From contig JAJTUQ010000006.1 in NCBI GenBank assembly GCA_021399445.1, forward strand, positions 3,224,001 to 3,288,000: DNA of 64,000 nt, written 5' to 3'. The notes beneath the pieces were generated by a model, which worked only from the letters and a program-made list of their open reading frames with translations, was not told where the DNA came from and made no database searches. This DNA is from Xylogone sp. PMI_703. Its lineage: Eukaryota; Ascomycota; Leotiomycetes. Numbering within the stretch: the first letter of the stretch is position 1; each line of letters starts with the position of its first letter. Positions 54,162 to 64,000 of this stretch are shown piece by piece. The translations under genes were made by a program, and so were the position numbers.

Positions 54162-57100
54162 TGATCCAAGTATGCCCCAATAACACTCCACCAGGGATGC
54201 CCATTCGCATCCATATTCAAAGCAGCCAGAATGCTCGATAGGGTAATTGCTCCAAAGGGGCTGACCATCTCAACTGCCCCGATAGTAATGAGATTGTACA
54301 CTTGGAGGCCACTATTTCCATAGGTGTACACAATTTGCTCCTGGCAGCCCTGGCTATCAACACAAGCCTCATTATAGTCTATGAACCAGCTGTAAAGCCC
54401 GGCTCCTGCAATAGTAACGCCTCCTCCGGAATTAATGATCTTGATGGCATACGCGCTACCACAGGGTGCAGAGCTTGCGTCTGCACCACAACCATCGTGG
54501 GGTACGTCGCCGGGAATTATACTAAATCCTGAAGCAAAGGGAGTCGGTGCTGCGGTGCTCGGTATGCCTTGGTAGTAAGGTGATTCTGTCTGTATCATTC
54601 CCATAAATGCATTCTGGGCCATAAAGAGCTCATATTGGTACAAGACAGCATGCTCTGATGCAGTACCATACCACCACGTGGGAGCAAATATGCTCTCAAT
54701 GAGTATACCTAGTACGCTCAATGTTAGCCTAGGGAGAGCCCATTGAGAGTTAAAGAACAAGAATGTCACCTCTGCCACCATACACATCTACATGTATATT
54801 TTGTGGATCGTCGAGATCATGATCAGCGATCCAGGCCCACACGTTTTCAAAATAACTGCGTAGGGTTCAGAATATAAAGTCAAAAGTACAAGCTAAGCAA
54901 AACGAGGAGATGAAATTCATACCCTGAGCCTTCCACCGTTAACCATAGCATTATAGTTGCTGCGGTACACTTGGCGTTGATGGTTCCAGATAAAATTGGG
55001 CAGTCAGCTACCTGGAGATCCGTCCCCAAGGCACCGCCAATGCGGAAATGGCTATCTGTATCATAATTTTAGATTATATAGTACGTAAATAGTTGGGTTA
55101 CATACCCCACATACCTGTAGATCCCTGTTGGTACTGTTGAGAATTCCATTGCACTGCAATGAGCCCTGCTGTTGGGCCTTGGGCTGTAAATAAAATGCCA
55201 CTGATCTCAACACTCCCAGGTTTGTCTGATGCGGTTCCCACTTGGACCATTATGCGCGGGTTCGTTTGATCTTGGAAGTTGATACCCGAAGCCATGATCT
55301 GAGACCAGCATTCGCCAACAATACAGGAATTTGTTGGCACCTATGAGAGAAAGTCAGCTTTAGGACAAATCCTTCCAAAGAGCGTACTTACAAAGATTGT
55401 ATCTTTTACAATATAAGTCCCCGCTGGAAAGAAGACGACGGCATTAATGCTGCTCTCCGTATTCAGACTTGCTGCATAAGCTAATATGTCATTGATAGCT
55501 ACCGTATCATCCGTCACACCATCTCCTAGTACATGCAATTCATTAGCATCGATACAATTTCCCTTTGTTCTTGTAAAGATAAGGGGGATAACTAATCCGC
55601 CGCAATGAGCTTCGCATTAATAAAGAGAGAGGCGTCCACTGTCTCATACTGAGGCTTACTACATAGTAAAGTAAGTCTAGAGACATCTTTCACAAAGTCT
55701 TTCAACTAACCTACGCTCGAAATATATATTTCCATTTGGAAAATTGCTCGAGTTGGCTACTAGTGCAGGTACCCTACTTACACCCTCGACTTCATAACCG
55801 CCGTAGGCGCTACTGCCTTCATACTCAGTATTACCGTGGCCCCAAAATGAAGGATAGCCACTGGTTGGAATCCCTGCACTTGTACCATCAGAAAACGCAA
55901 CTATCTCATCAACACTTTCGTAATAGTTGTTGTCTAGAACCATAACTGTGGTGCCCTGCTCATCAGATAAAAACGGAGAGCTGAAGATAGCTGTCGTTAC
56001 AGACTCGAAAGAGCTGTCGAGCAAATCAGCTGAATTGCGGTCTGGACGTTCACGAACCATAAGTTCCGTGACGTAAATTGCTGGTTGCCACCTAATGACC
56101 ATCTAAGCTTTAGACTATGTATAGCAAAAGTTAAAGGCGTAGATAATTACCCTCTACAGGGAAATAAAATTAGTTTAAAATATCTACCACGGGGTTTCGA
56201 CGGGTTTGCTCACGTAGTCCATATAATCCGCCGACAATGACCAAGTCGTTCATGAAGCCCCCACTCCCATTTTCAGCGACTAAGCGCGCAGACAGATAAT
56301 CAGTTCAATTCTATAAAGATTGAATACCGTATAATGAAATATTTGCACTCACAGATGCTTACTTGCGTCGAATCAGCTCCCGATTGTGCGTTAAACAGTG
56401 TATTCTGTAAGCTTGTCACCTGAGCAACTTGCCAATGCAAAGCAATTGCATTAGCTGCAGAGACTCCGCTAATGTCAATATTAAAATTTCTGATTTGTCT
56501 GTAAAAGTTTGCCTAAACTTGTATTAGGTGAGTTCTTCAAGCCAACGGATAGCTACGAACCGTATCAAGATACCATTCAGCTCCATTGCCATTAGGAATG
56601 TAGACGTCAGATTGGATAACAGCTAGAAGCAAAGTTAGTCTGGTCAGGTAACGGAGCTTGTAGCATTTACCAAACCCTACAAAGCTAGCTGAAGCCACTA
56701 TAGTAGGGACATCTATTGCCTAAGCTAATAATAAGCAACTATACTACTAATGCTAATATGCGTACCTACATTTCCCACTAACTGAGTATTGTAATAAGAG
56801 ATAATAGTTGAACTGACAAGATACTGTCCTGGTAGATACGTTAACAAATACTACATGCACGTTACATTCCCAAACTTACCTGATGGAAAATACACGAGAG
56901 CACCCTTTACACTCGAGGACTCGCAGTCCATGCCACATTGGTCGCCATCCGTTATGGCAGCATTAATGGCAGCAGTGTCGTCGGTAACACCACCACCAAC
57001 GGCACCGTATTCTTTCACATTTCGCCACACCTACGAAAGTTAGAAGAAGAAGGCAAGGCATATAAAGAGTACTCGCCATGTATGATGGATCGCCGCCAAG

Positions 57101-57700
57101 TGGCTGAGTACTAGGATGATCCACTTCTTCCATCCAAAAGGTGGTCGATTGGCGTTTCGCAAAAAGCCGAGAATTAAAAGGATGATCTGTACGTTTTGTA
57201 ATATGGCTAGAGTTTCTATAGCTAGTGTAGAGGGTTCCATTGTGATATTTTGCAGCAGCATCTACCTCGGCAAGGAGGGCGGCAGCCGCTAAAGTGTCAG
57301 GGGATATGGGCCAAGTAGATGGACTTCTCATCTTTTTCGCATTGGCCGTGCCCTTTCTTGTGTATACATTCCTAATTGGGTTATCAAGGCGGCTTTTCCT
57401 CACTGCAGCGAGAGCGGATTCAGATACGTTTGCATGCTTATTGAGGGAGTCAGTAATCGTAACATTTGAAGATGCCAGTTTGAAAGATGTGTTAGAGCTG
57501 TTAAATCTGGCCTCAGCTTCTTTCAAAGCAGTAGCTACCTGGGCCAATTGAGCTTTGGAATAAGTACGAGGAGGAGGTTGGGTAAAGTTGCTTGGAATGG
57601 CAGGGAAGGAGGGGTCAGATCGGTTTCTTTGAGAAGCAACAATGGATGACAAGGCCAAAATTTGACATATGCAGTGTAGTAGAAGGGAAAGGCGGGCCAT
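54162..57700 (-). pseudogene. GH55 exo-beta-1,3-glucanase-like (pectate-lyase-fold) module, probably disrupted
   Basis: Starts MARLSLLLHCICQILAL (signal peptide). Exons: 57700-57077, 57030-56880, 56828-56770, 56719-56671, 56622-56561, 56512-56353, 56279-56214, 56091-55711, 55658-55597, 55525-55392, 55340-55106, 55055-54923, 54855-54770 and 54708-54162. Both GH55 beta-helix repeats are present: VWRNVKEYGAVGGGVTDDTA in the first, GDGVTDDTVAIN in the second, plus RSKPQYETV-like, WAWIADHDLDD and ESPYYQG blocks. Lesions: the first intron has a GC donor. In exon 8 the frame NLWFVNVQTAIQLI ends and homology resumes out of phase at LLDSSFESV, with ~35 family residues missing. The donor after IAAG reads ATTAGT instead of GTTAGT. 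Substrate of the family is beta-1,3-glucan in fungal walls. Confidence 0.65.
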
Positions 57701-58780
57701 GATTGTGTGACTATTCTGAGGTATAATTGACTAAAGGTAGAAGATTTCTCGTTAGCTGAAAGTGAACCTACAAAGGAAATTTCACCGGAGGGAGGGGCCT
57801 TAAGTGACCGTTTCAATGGCTCATTCCCACACTTCTACACTCTTGCAAAGTAGCATCGGTGAGGTCGCCCCTTTCCAAACGTAGCCATGTTGTGAACAAA
57901 GTATATGCTCGGCAAGACGAGACTTGCCGTATACCCGAATTTCAGCAAGCATTCTGCCCATGGTTGTACCACAGCCGGCCGAATCCATGAAGCCGAAAGT
58001 ATCTGTACAACTCGAAAACAAGTGGATTAGAAATGGAGATGGTGCAGCGCACTCGAAAAAGACGAAAGCCCGTGTAACGAAGCTGGAATCTGAGAGCCCT
58101 GTGATGTTGGAGCCGAGCGAACATGTGCTGCTGTTAGCCAGTGAGAGGAAGATGTGAGCAATGATGTTGGATGCAATATAAATGCGGTTGGAATGCAGTT
58201 GGAATGTACGTGACCAAATGCAAGTTGAGAACAGGCCGCAGAGGGATATATCTCCGGCCACACCATTTGTTACTGTATGGCCTGAACCAAAAGAACTCGG
58301 TGCTGTCACTGCGATAACACAAGTGCATGTTACCACTTGATTTGGTTTTTGATTATATCCAAACGTGTTGACAATCATAGTAGGTTCCCCACTTCACTGC
58401 ATAATTACCATAGAAGTTGTAGCGATTCAATATTCAATATCAGAATCTTAATTACTGTACTGTGAGTTTACAATTCACCAACAAAACTTGAGTGCCTGAG
58501 TGCCTTTAGGCAAATTGTGAGCGCCTTTACCCCGGGCCTTATTGGTCCTTTGTTATCTACGGTGCGGCCTCAGCTACACCATCGACCGCGACTTCCGCTT
58601 TCTGCTTCCTTTCCGGCACATGCCTGCCATACCACTTGGGCGCGCCATTTCGTGGAAAAGAAGGGAAAGCTACCGAGTTATCTACCTCGTTTATAGGCTT
58701 ATGGTCAATAGTCTTCTTCGCCTGGCCCAAACTTAGCTTGAGCCGCCTAGCATCTTCTCATTCGCACCGCAACCACGATA
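57701..58780. other. Intergenic region with a doubtful minus-strand ORF
   Basis: Includes the 185-codon frame listed separately and the promoter sides of the GH55 and Hsp70-like genes. Confidence 0.4.
57821..58378 (-). CDS. Uncertain Cys-rich hypothetical ORF
   Basis: An open frame of 185 codons, ATG to stop, with about a dozen cysteines and hydrophobic stretches but no clear N-terminal signal peptide and no family I recognise. It overlaps open frames on both strands (for example 57924-58157 plus), so either strand could be the coding one, or the long frame may be due to composition. Lies head to head with the GH55 gene's start region at 120 bp. Reported for completeness. Confidence 0.25.
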   Translation of the reverse strand: MIVNTFGYNQKPNQVVTCTCVIAVTAPSSFGSGHTVTNGVAGDISLCGLFSTCIWSRTFQLHSNRIYIASNIIAHIFLSLANSSTCSLGSNITGLSDSSFVTRAFVFFECAAPSPFLIHLFSSCTDTFGFMDSAGCGTTMGRMLAEIRVYGKSRLAEHILCSQHGYVWKGATSPMLLCKSVEVWE

Positions 58781-60009
58781 ATGGCGATGAAGCGTCTGGG
58801 CCTACTGGGCTTAATAGCATCAATCATATCGACAATCAGTGTCATTATCTGCTGGAATGTCTCGTTCCAAACCCGCGATTGCCCAAAAATGGCCTCGGAC
58901 CGACCCCCTCCATCAAAGGAGCCAGCAGGAGTTGGGATGGATTTAACGGCATTCTATGGGTATTTCTCTACTCCCTGCTTTCAGTTCACGACAGTTTCTG
59001 ATGGAAAGTATTAGTACCGTCTCAATAAGCTATGTAGATGGCTCTATTGTAGACGTCGCCAGGGTAAAAGCAACAGCCGACTATCGCAAAGCCATCGAAC
59101 ACTTGTCGTTGGAATCTTCACAACATCTCCAGTACGCTCACTCCATCAAACCACTCCCCGAGATTACTCACAATATATAGCTCCCCATATGCTAAACTAG
59201 ACTACGCCTTGTACGACAAGCCCTGTGAGCTCATGCGCTCGTTACGAAAGGCCGTGGGTCTCCCAGCGTCCGCAGACGTTGGGGGCCTCAGCACTATGAT
59301 CAAAGAACTCAGGTGCGAAGCCGAGGCCTTCCTTGGTGCCAGTATCTTGTCCGTCCCGACCTTGGTCGTGACTCCCTCGTTAACAGCATTATACGAGGAA
59401 GATATAGTTGATGCTTTTGAGTACACCGGCTTGCAATTGACCAGTATCTACATCTCGCACAGCCTCGTCCACGAAACCAGTGGTGCATACGCGGGTTATG
59501 GCCTTGGCCTCTGCCCTGATTACAGGAATCCTAGTGCTTGTAAAGCCGAGATTCGCGAGATGGAAAGCGAGGAAGTTCTTTCTATCTTGTACACTAGACA
59601 AGCATTAAGGGTAATATATACGAATGTGAAGTCCGCATACTACTTCGGGGCTCTGGCTGTTCGCTTTTACCATGATTGGTCTTTAGGTCTCGACGCACGA
59701 GACGAGGAGGGTTATTGGGAGCGAGTGAGTGATTTGATTAAGGAAGGAAAGCTGAAGTGGCCTGGGGCAAGAATACCTAGAAGAGTGCTATTACTTGGTG
59801 ATAGTGCTGGAGATGAGACTTTTCGCAACGTGTTAGAGAAAAGCCTTCTTGAAGTGTTTCAAGGGGTGCCGGAAATTTTAGGAGACAGTAGTGAGTTTGC
59901 TGCAGCTAGAGGAGCGGCAGAGCTTGCGAGGCGGTCTATATATGCCATAAAAGAGATTGCACTTGGGTTTGTGGATGTAATAGAACTCAGCGATAAGGAA
60001 CTGAGATGA
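58781..60009 (+). CDS. Hsp70-like (actin-like ATPase fold) protein with N-terminal membrane anchor, degenerate ATP motifs
   Basis: Exons 58781-58959, 59015-59131 and 59181-60009 (introns 55 and 49 nt, GT-AG), give 374 residues. The N-terminus (LGLLGLIASIISTISVIICW) is a transmembrane or signal-anchor helix. Then GVGMDLTAFYGTVSISYVDG corresponds to the Hsp70 phosphate-1 loop (consensus GIDLGTT-x-S), but the Gly-Thr-Thr is lost. Later blocks match an Hsp70 nucleotide-binding domain: VVTPSLTALYEEDIVDAFEYTGL, TNVKSAYYFGA, RRVLLLGDSAGDETFRNVL and FAAARGAAELARR. There is no substrate-binding domain. This resembles uncharacterised fungal Hsp70-like families; ATP binding is doubtful. The frame is intact, so it is probably a divergent family member and not a recent pseudogene. 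Confidence 0.75.
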
Positions 60010-60548
60010 ATGGGATGGATGAGCAAGCCGCTATCTCTTTCTCTGAAGCCCTCGGGCAAGCTGCCCGATATCATAGCAGATTATTTTGCGAGACTGGGAT
60101 TTCGATTGTCCCTATAGGTTTAGCTTTCATATACTTCGAAAACCTGAAGTTTTTCAAAGTTTGGCTTAAGAAAGGAGATGAACAGCCTTTGAGAACCTGC
60201 ACATCACGCTATATGATAGACGATATTTTAATAAACGATGCTACAGGTGTGGCATATTGCTGAGGTAGAAATGCCGAGCTTTAGTTCAACTGAAGACAGA
60301 CGAGGTAAGCGATGAAGTCAACCATCTAGCGGCCACGTTTATAATTATAATTGTAATAAACATCGCGATTGAAGATAGGTGGTCCCCCCTCCGCGATCTG
60401 ACTCCTAAGGGAAAAGAAGCTATATTCACCCTTGTAAACAACATCAATCACCTATTAAAAAGCGCAATTATCAGATGAGAGTAAAGGTCATAGCAAAGGA
60501 AGACGGTGAGTAGCTTCAGGCCTCATCTAAGCTTGAAATATATCTGCA
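60010..60548. other. Convergent intergenic region
   Basis: Frame 60006-60263 is a short open stretch just after the Hsp70-like stop, with no family. Nothing else seen. Confidence 0.45.
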
Positions 60549-61421
60549 CTATTTCTTCCAGACCGACTGGTTCTCTTTCACAAACATTTCTAAGCTCTGG
60601 GAGGGGTGTCCGATAAGCTTTTCTAAAAGATTGTTTGTTCCAGACAGAAGACCATCACGATGCATCTCCGCTGCCGCGTCGAAATGTTGTTCAAGGTATG
60701 GGATCTCGACACCCGCAAACGACCTAATCAATACCTTGGCACTGACTTGCTCATAGCGAATTTCTCTCCCAAGGGTTTCCGAGAGAACTTGGGCGATTTC
60801 AGGTAGCGTCAATTCAGTAGGCCCCAAGAGTGGATATATCTGTCCCGCGTGGCCAGAAGGATTGGCAAGCAGTGTAGCGGTCAACTCTCCCAGATCGTCG
60901 GTAGAAACTGAGGCCAATTTGCCAGGTGGACCGAAAGGAATAGCAAAACGATTTTCTTCCCTTATCATTTTGCCGGCATAGAAAAGCCATTGGTGGAATA
61001 CGGTAGGTCGTAAGTGCGCAACAGGCGTACCAGCCCAATCAAACACACGCTCCGCGAGCCAGTGGTTAAGGGAAGCATTGCTAGGGGCGTCTGACCGTGC
61101 AGTGATTTGGGACATGTTGACAATGAACTCAGCCTTAGCCTCTAGAGCTGCCTGAGCAAAAATTGCACTGGCATCCACAAGTTCTGGTCGAACAGGGTAC
61201 ACAAAATAGGCCCTCTTGACACCCTCGAATACACGTCGAACAGAGCGCAAATCGAGGAGATCCCCTGCCACGACTTGAGCTCCTTGGACTTCAAGCTGGC
61301 GTGAACGGTCATCTTCCTTGTGAACTAACGCACGAACAGTAAATCCTTTCTTCAGTAGATACTTGATGGTAGCACCGCCAGTAGCGCCTGTGGCACCCGT
61401 AACAAGAATTGGAGATGTCAT
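60549..61421 (-). CDS. NmrA-like NAD(P)-binding oxidoreductase (atypical SDR)
   Basis: Single exon, 290 residues, standard length for the family. The N-terminus TSPILVTGATGATGGATIKYL holds the atypical-SDR GxxGxxG nucleotide loop, followed by a basic VRALVHKEDDRS region after strand 2 that favours NADPH. GDLLDLRSVRRVFEGVKRAYFV and FIVNMSQITARSDA follow in order, the latter at the usual active-site strand, without a canonical YxxxK. HLRPTVFHQWLF and YPLLGPTELTLPEIAQVL complete the C-terminal half. Relatives include NmrA-type redox sensors, bacterial quinone oxidoreductase 2 and azoreductase-like enzymes. Likely cytosolic. Complete and undamaged; no neighbour indicates a pathway. Confidence 0.88.
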   Translation of the reverse strand: MTSPILVTGATGATGGATIKYLLKKGFTVRALVHKEDDRSRQLEVQGAQVVAGDLLDLRSVRRVFEGVKRAYFVYPVRPELVDASAIFAQAALEAKAEFIVNMSQITARSDAPSNASLNHWLAERVFDWAGTPVAHLRPTVFHQWLFYAGKMIREENRFAIPFGPPGKLASVSTDDLGELTATLLANPSGHAGQIYPLLGPTELTLPEIAQVLSETLGREIRYEQVSAKVLIRSFAGVEIPYLEQHFDAAAEMHRDGLLSGTNNLLEKLIGHPSQSLEMFVKENQSVWKK

Positions 61422-64000
61422 GGTTTTGGACGTTGCAAACCCAACGATGAATTATCATATACAGCTGCAAGTCGATATGAATGGGAATTTTACAAGTTTT
61501 ATATAACCAATTACGGAACGTTCACTCGCGTCCTAAGGCGTCATACAGATTGTAACATTATCGGACAGAATTAATAATCATCTTTTTAATTAACAGATAT
61601 TTTACCTCAAGGTCGAAGGTATTAGCATGGCATGAATTCAAAGCCAGCTAGTTGAATGCTTTCATAGCGACTGAACATCAGTCACACAGTATAACAGTTA
61701 GAGATAGGTGTAACGACTGTTTATACTAATCATAAAAGTCGATTCGGCTGTGGTCGCATTCCAATTTGCCCTTGGCCGACCAGGCAGACTCGCATGATGA
61801 ATACGATTGAAGTTCCCTCTCAGAATTACTCAGCATACGTTCCTTCGACCCTGCCATTTAGGTAGTCCCGGAGCTTTAATCTTTCCGCCTCACTAATCAA
61901 TCGGCCGTCCTTGTATCTTCGAGAATTACTCAACAGAACCGTTTCTCTAAGCATGCCCGCAGGTTTCATTATGTCTGCGGAGAACCTTCTAGGTAAACAC
62001 AATTATATCCTCAATTCATCCTAACTGTTGTATGTCGATTCTTAAAATGAATACCGGGAGGGGGGACAGTTTGGGACTTTGAGAATAAAAGCCATCCCAG
62101 TATTTTAAGGAAGCCCACTAGGGTCTAGCAGAAGGAGTGGTATTACTATGAATTTGCTCTCACTTATAGTTTGAGACAATACTGAATAAGGAGTTATAAA
62201 GCTTGAAAATTTAATTGCAAAATTGGGCGCTAACATAAGGGGAAAGGAGGTCATAGACTGTAATTTCACTGTAGAATAAATCAAAGCCGTTTAGCTGTAT
62301 TGAGAATTTTGGAATGTATATATATACTTCTGATGATCCGCGGTTGTCTCGTGGATTCGGAATCGAGAAATGGAAATATCAATTCCCAGATCTCCGCTAT
62401 AACCACTAGTGTAATAGAACAAGAACGAATGAAATTTCATCTTTAACGAGAATTATTCGGAGATTAATAAAAAGTTGTGGCAAGGAATACTATTTGATCT
62501 ATCTTACTAGACTTAAGGATTAGCGTCAGATCTACGAGCTAGGAACCATACTTTTAGCCACCGGAAGATTAGGAAGTCATGAATAGTAGCCTAATAAATA
62601 TTCAGAAATATTCCGATTTCAAGGTAACTTACAAGAGTAACTTGATTCAGAAAATCTATATCTACAGATAAGATTATCAACAGCGATGAATAATGATTAT
62701 CCATTGGCATGATTAATATCATAAAATATCCAATGGATGGTTTTATCAAGATAATATTAAGCAAACATTGAAATTAAGCAAGCAAACCTTTTACAGTAGA
62801 AAATTGGTGTTTCTAGCTTAACGAACCAATATAGTGCGCTCTAATCTCGAATGGCCTGCTAAATATGGCAAGGTGTATATGCAAATTTGAAGACATCCAG
62901 AGAAAATGGTGGCCTCGGAGTTGTCAAGCTAAGTGATAAGTAAAACTTCTTTAGGAAAATCGACAACCAGCTACGATATAATAAATATAAAGTATCAGAT
63001 ATTGATGTGGGAGAGTATGTGTAAGAACTGTTATCTAAAGTCAGGTAAAGTGACCACAGATGACTGTAATGTAATTTATTCTAGATACTTCTAGACACCT
63101 GGTTCGAAGTATTTCGATCACCTTCTGAGTTATGTGTATTTTGAGGATTGAAGGCCACTGTTACAGATTACCGGTTACCACCAATCTTAAGGCTTATAGC
63201 TAACAGCGTGAACTGAAATGCTGAATCCAACAAGCTACAAGTGAGTAAGTACTTTCATACTTGTAGGCCTTCATAGTCATAGGCAATAGGCTGTTGCCTA
63301 GCAATCGACCCGATTCCGATCATAAGTTAAAAATGAGTTTGAAGGTCCATCTTGGCGCATTGATGCCTTGGATATAAAGTATTTGGTTAGTATTATGAAC
63401 TTACGGGATTACCCTAAGATCTATAAAATGAGTGTGTCTGTCCACTGTAGCTAGTTGAGTAGTTCAATTTAACTTATAATTGTAGTCACGTGTACATTCG
63501 AAAGGTGTTAACATAGGACAATATACACTGTTGGAGCTGTTATTGGCTATACTTCGAACAGTATTAGCCTGAATTTCACTCAGGCCTTTCTCCTGGTTTG
63601 TAAGCTTATACAGATTTAAGAATACAATACACTGTAGCTTGTTTCAAAGACAATGGTTACTAACTGCATGAGGTTCCCAAAGGTACCCAACTGGAGCACA
63701 GGACGCACAACCTAGACATTAAGTAGAGTCAATGAAGTGCCAAAGGCTAATATGTTCCTTAGTATAACTTTATATACTTTTGCCTCCAGAACTAATTAGT
63801 GGACAAAAAGTTAGCTCGTACTGTGCACGCCATATCTAAGACTAGATATAAGACCTAAAAGTGAATAAATTCTCACCTACTCCATTGTTCATAAACTTTT
63901 ATATTCGTAATAGCCATAGGCAAGAACTCCTCAAGCTCTGGACTAAACTGAGAGATCGTTCCTCTATTTACTTCCTTTCTGTGGATGAGCAGTAAACGTG
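61422..64000. other. 2.6-kb AT-rich region without recognised genes
   Basis: No open frame of useful length on either strand. Short inverted pairs occur (for example ATCCATTGG near 62700 and CCAATGGAT near 62732) but without transposon-like ends. Possibly repeat-derived DNA. Confidence 0.45.

Noticed and set aside
60006..60263. 85-codon ORF overlapping the Hsp70-like stop
   Set aside because: No family, no splice link that would extend the Hsp70-like protein; probably chance.
63105..63125. GGTTCGAA resembling a tRNA B box
   Set aside because: No matching A box or foldable cloverleaf around it.
1..64000. CRISPR arrays, rRNA operons, bacterial operons
   Set aside because: No regularly spaced direct repeats with unique spacers, no rRNA-like conserved blocks, and gene structure is eukaryotic.

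Overview
This window looks like accessory genome of a filamentous ascomycete fungus. The coding evidence is eukaryotic. Most genes are cut by 45-75 nt GT-AG introns with CTAAC/CTGAC-like branch points. The families are typically fungal: HET (heterokaryon incompatibility) domains, Zn2Cys6 regulators, DHA1-type MFS transporters, GH55 glucanases, NmrA-like proteins and a secreted aspartic protease. Intergenic DNA is AT-rich and long. I found no rRNA, convincing tRNA or CRISPR array. The species cannot be named from the sequence alone.

Layout, left to right. 1-13 kb: the 3' part of a HET gene, a small ABM-type monooxygenase, a secreted aspartic protease, a 255-bp TA-flanked MITE, a four-exon SAM methyltransferase, a PARG-like (TIGR02452) protein, a doubtful ORF and a 3-hydroxyisobutyrate-dehydrogenase-like enzyme. 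13.6-20 kb: an eight-exon MFS exporter divergent from a nine-exon Zn2Cys6 regulator, then a SnoaL-like protein. 20.8-32.4 kb: a nonself-recognition-type island with two HET genes, a third gene in which a ubiquitin-conjugating E2 domain is spliced in frame onto a HET protein that also carries a ~610-bp 15-bp-period minisatellite, and a HeLo-like/WW-like protein. 32.7-35.4 kb: a single-pass membrane protein and a bZIP-ankyrin protein. 35.4-39.3 kb is gene-poor. 39.3-51.4 kb: a Zn2Cys6 regulator, a cysteine-rich small secreted protein, an FAD monooxygenase, a ten-exon TauD-type dioxygenase and another Zn2Cys6 regulator. 52.5-57.7 kb: a GH55 glucanase module that reads through into an SGNH esterase module; the GH55 half carries several lesions. 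58.8-61.4 kb: a degenerate Hsp70-like membrane protein and an NmrA-like oxidoreductase. 61.4-64 kb: AT-rich, no gene seen.

How the genes may work together (inference). The MFS/regulator pair shares one promoter region and is the best candidate for a self-contained efflux unit. The FAD monooxygenase, TauD dioxygenase and Zn2Cys6 gene at 43.5-51.4 kb could be a small catabolic or tailoring cluster. The HET, E2-HET and HeLo-like genes form an incompatibility/cell-death neighbourhood. The E2-HET fusion is the most unusual object, because it physically links ubiquitin conjugation to a HET effector.

Exon coordinates were worked out by hand from splice signals, reading phase and family conservation. 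They are proposals, not transcript evidence.
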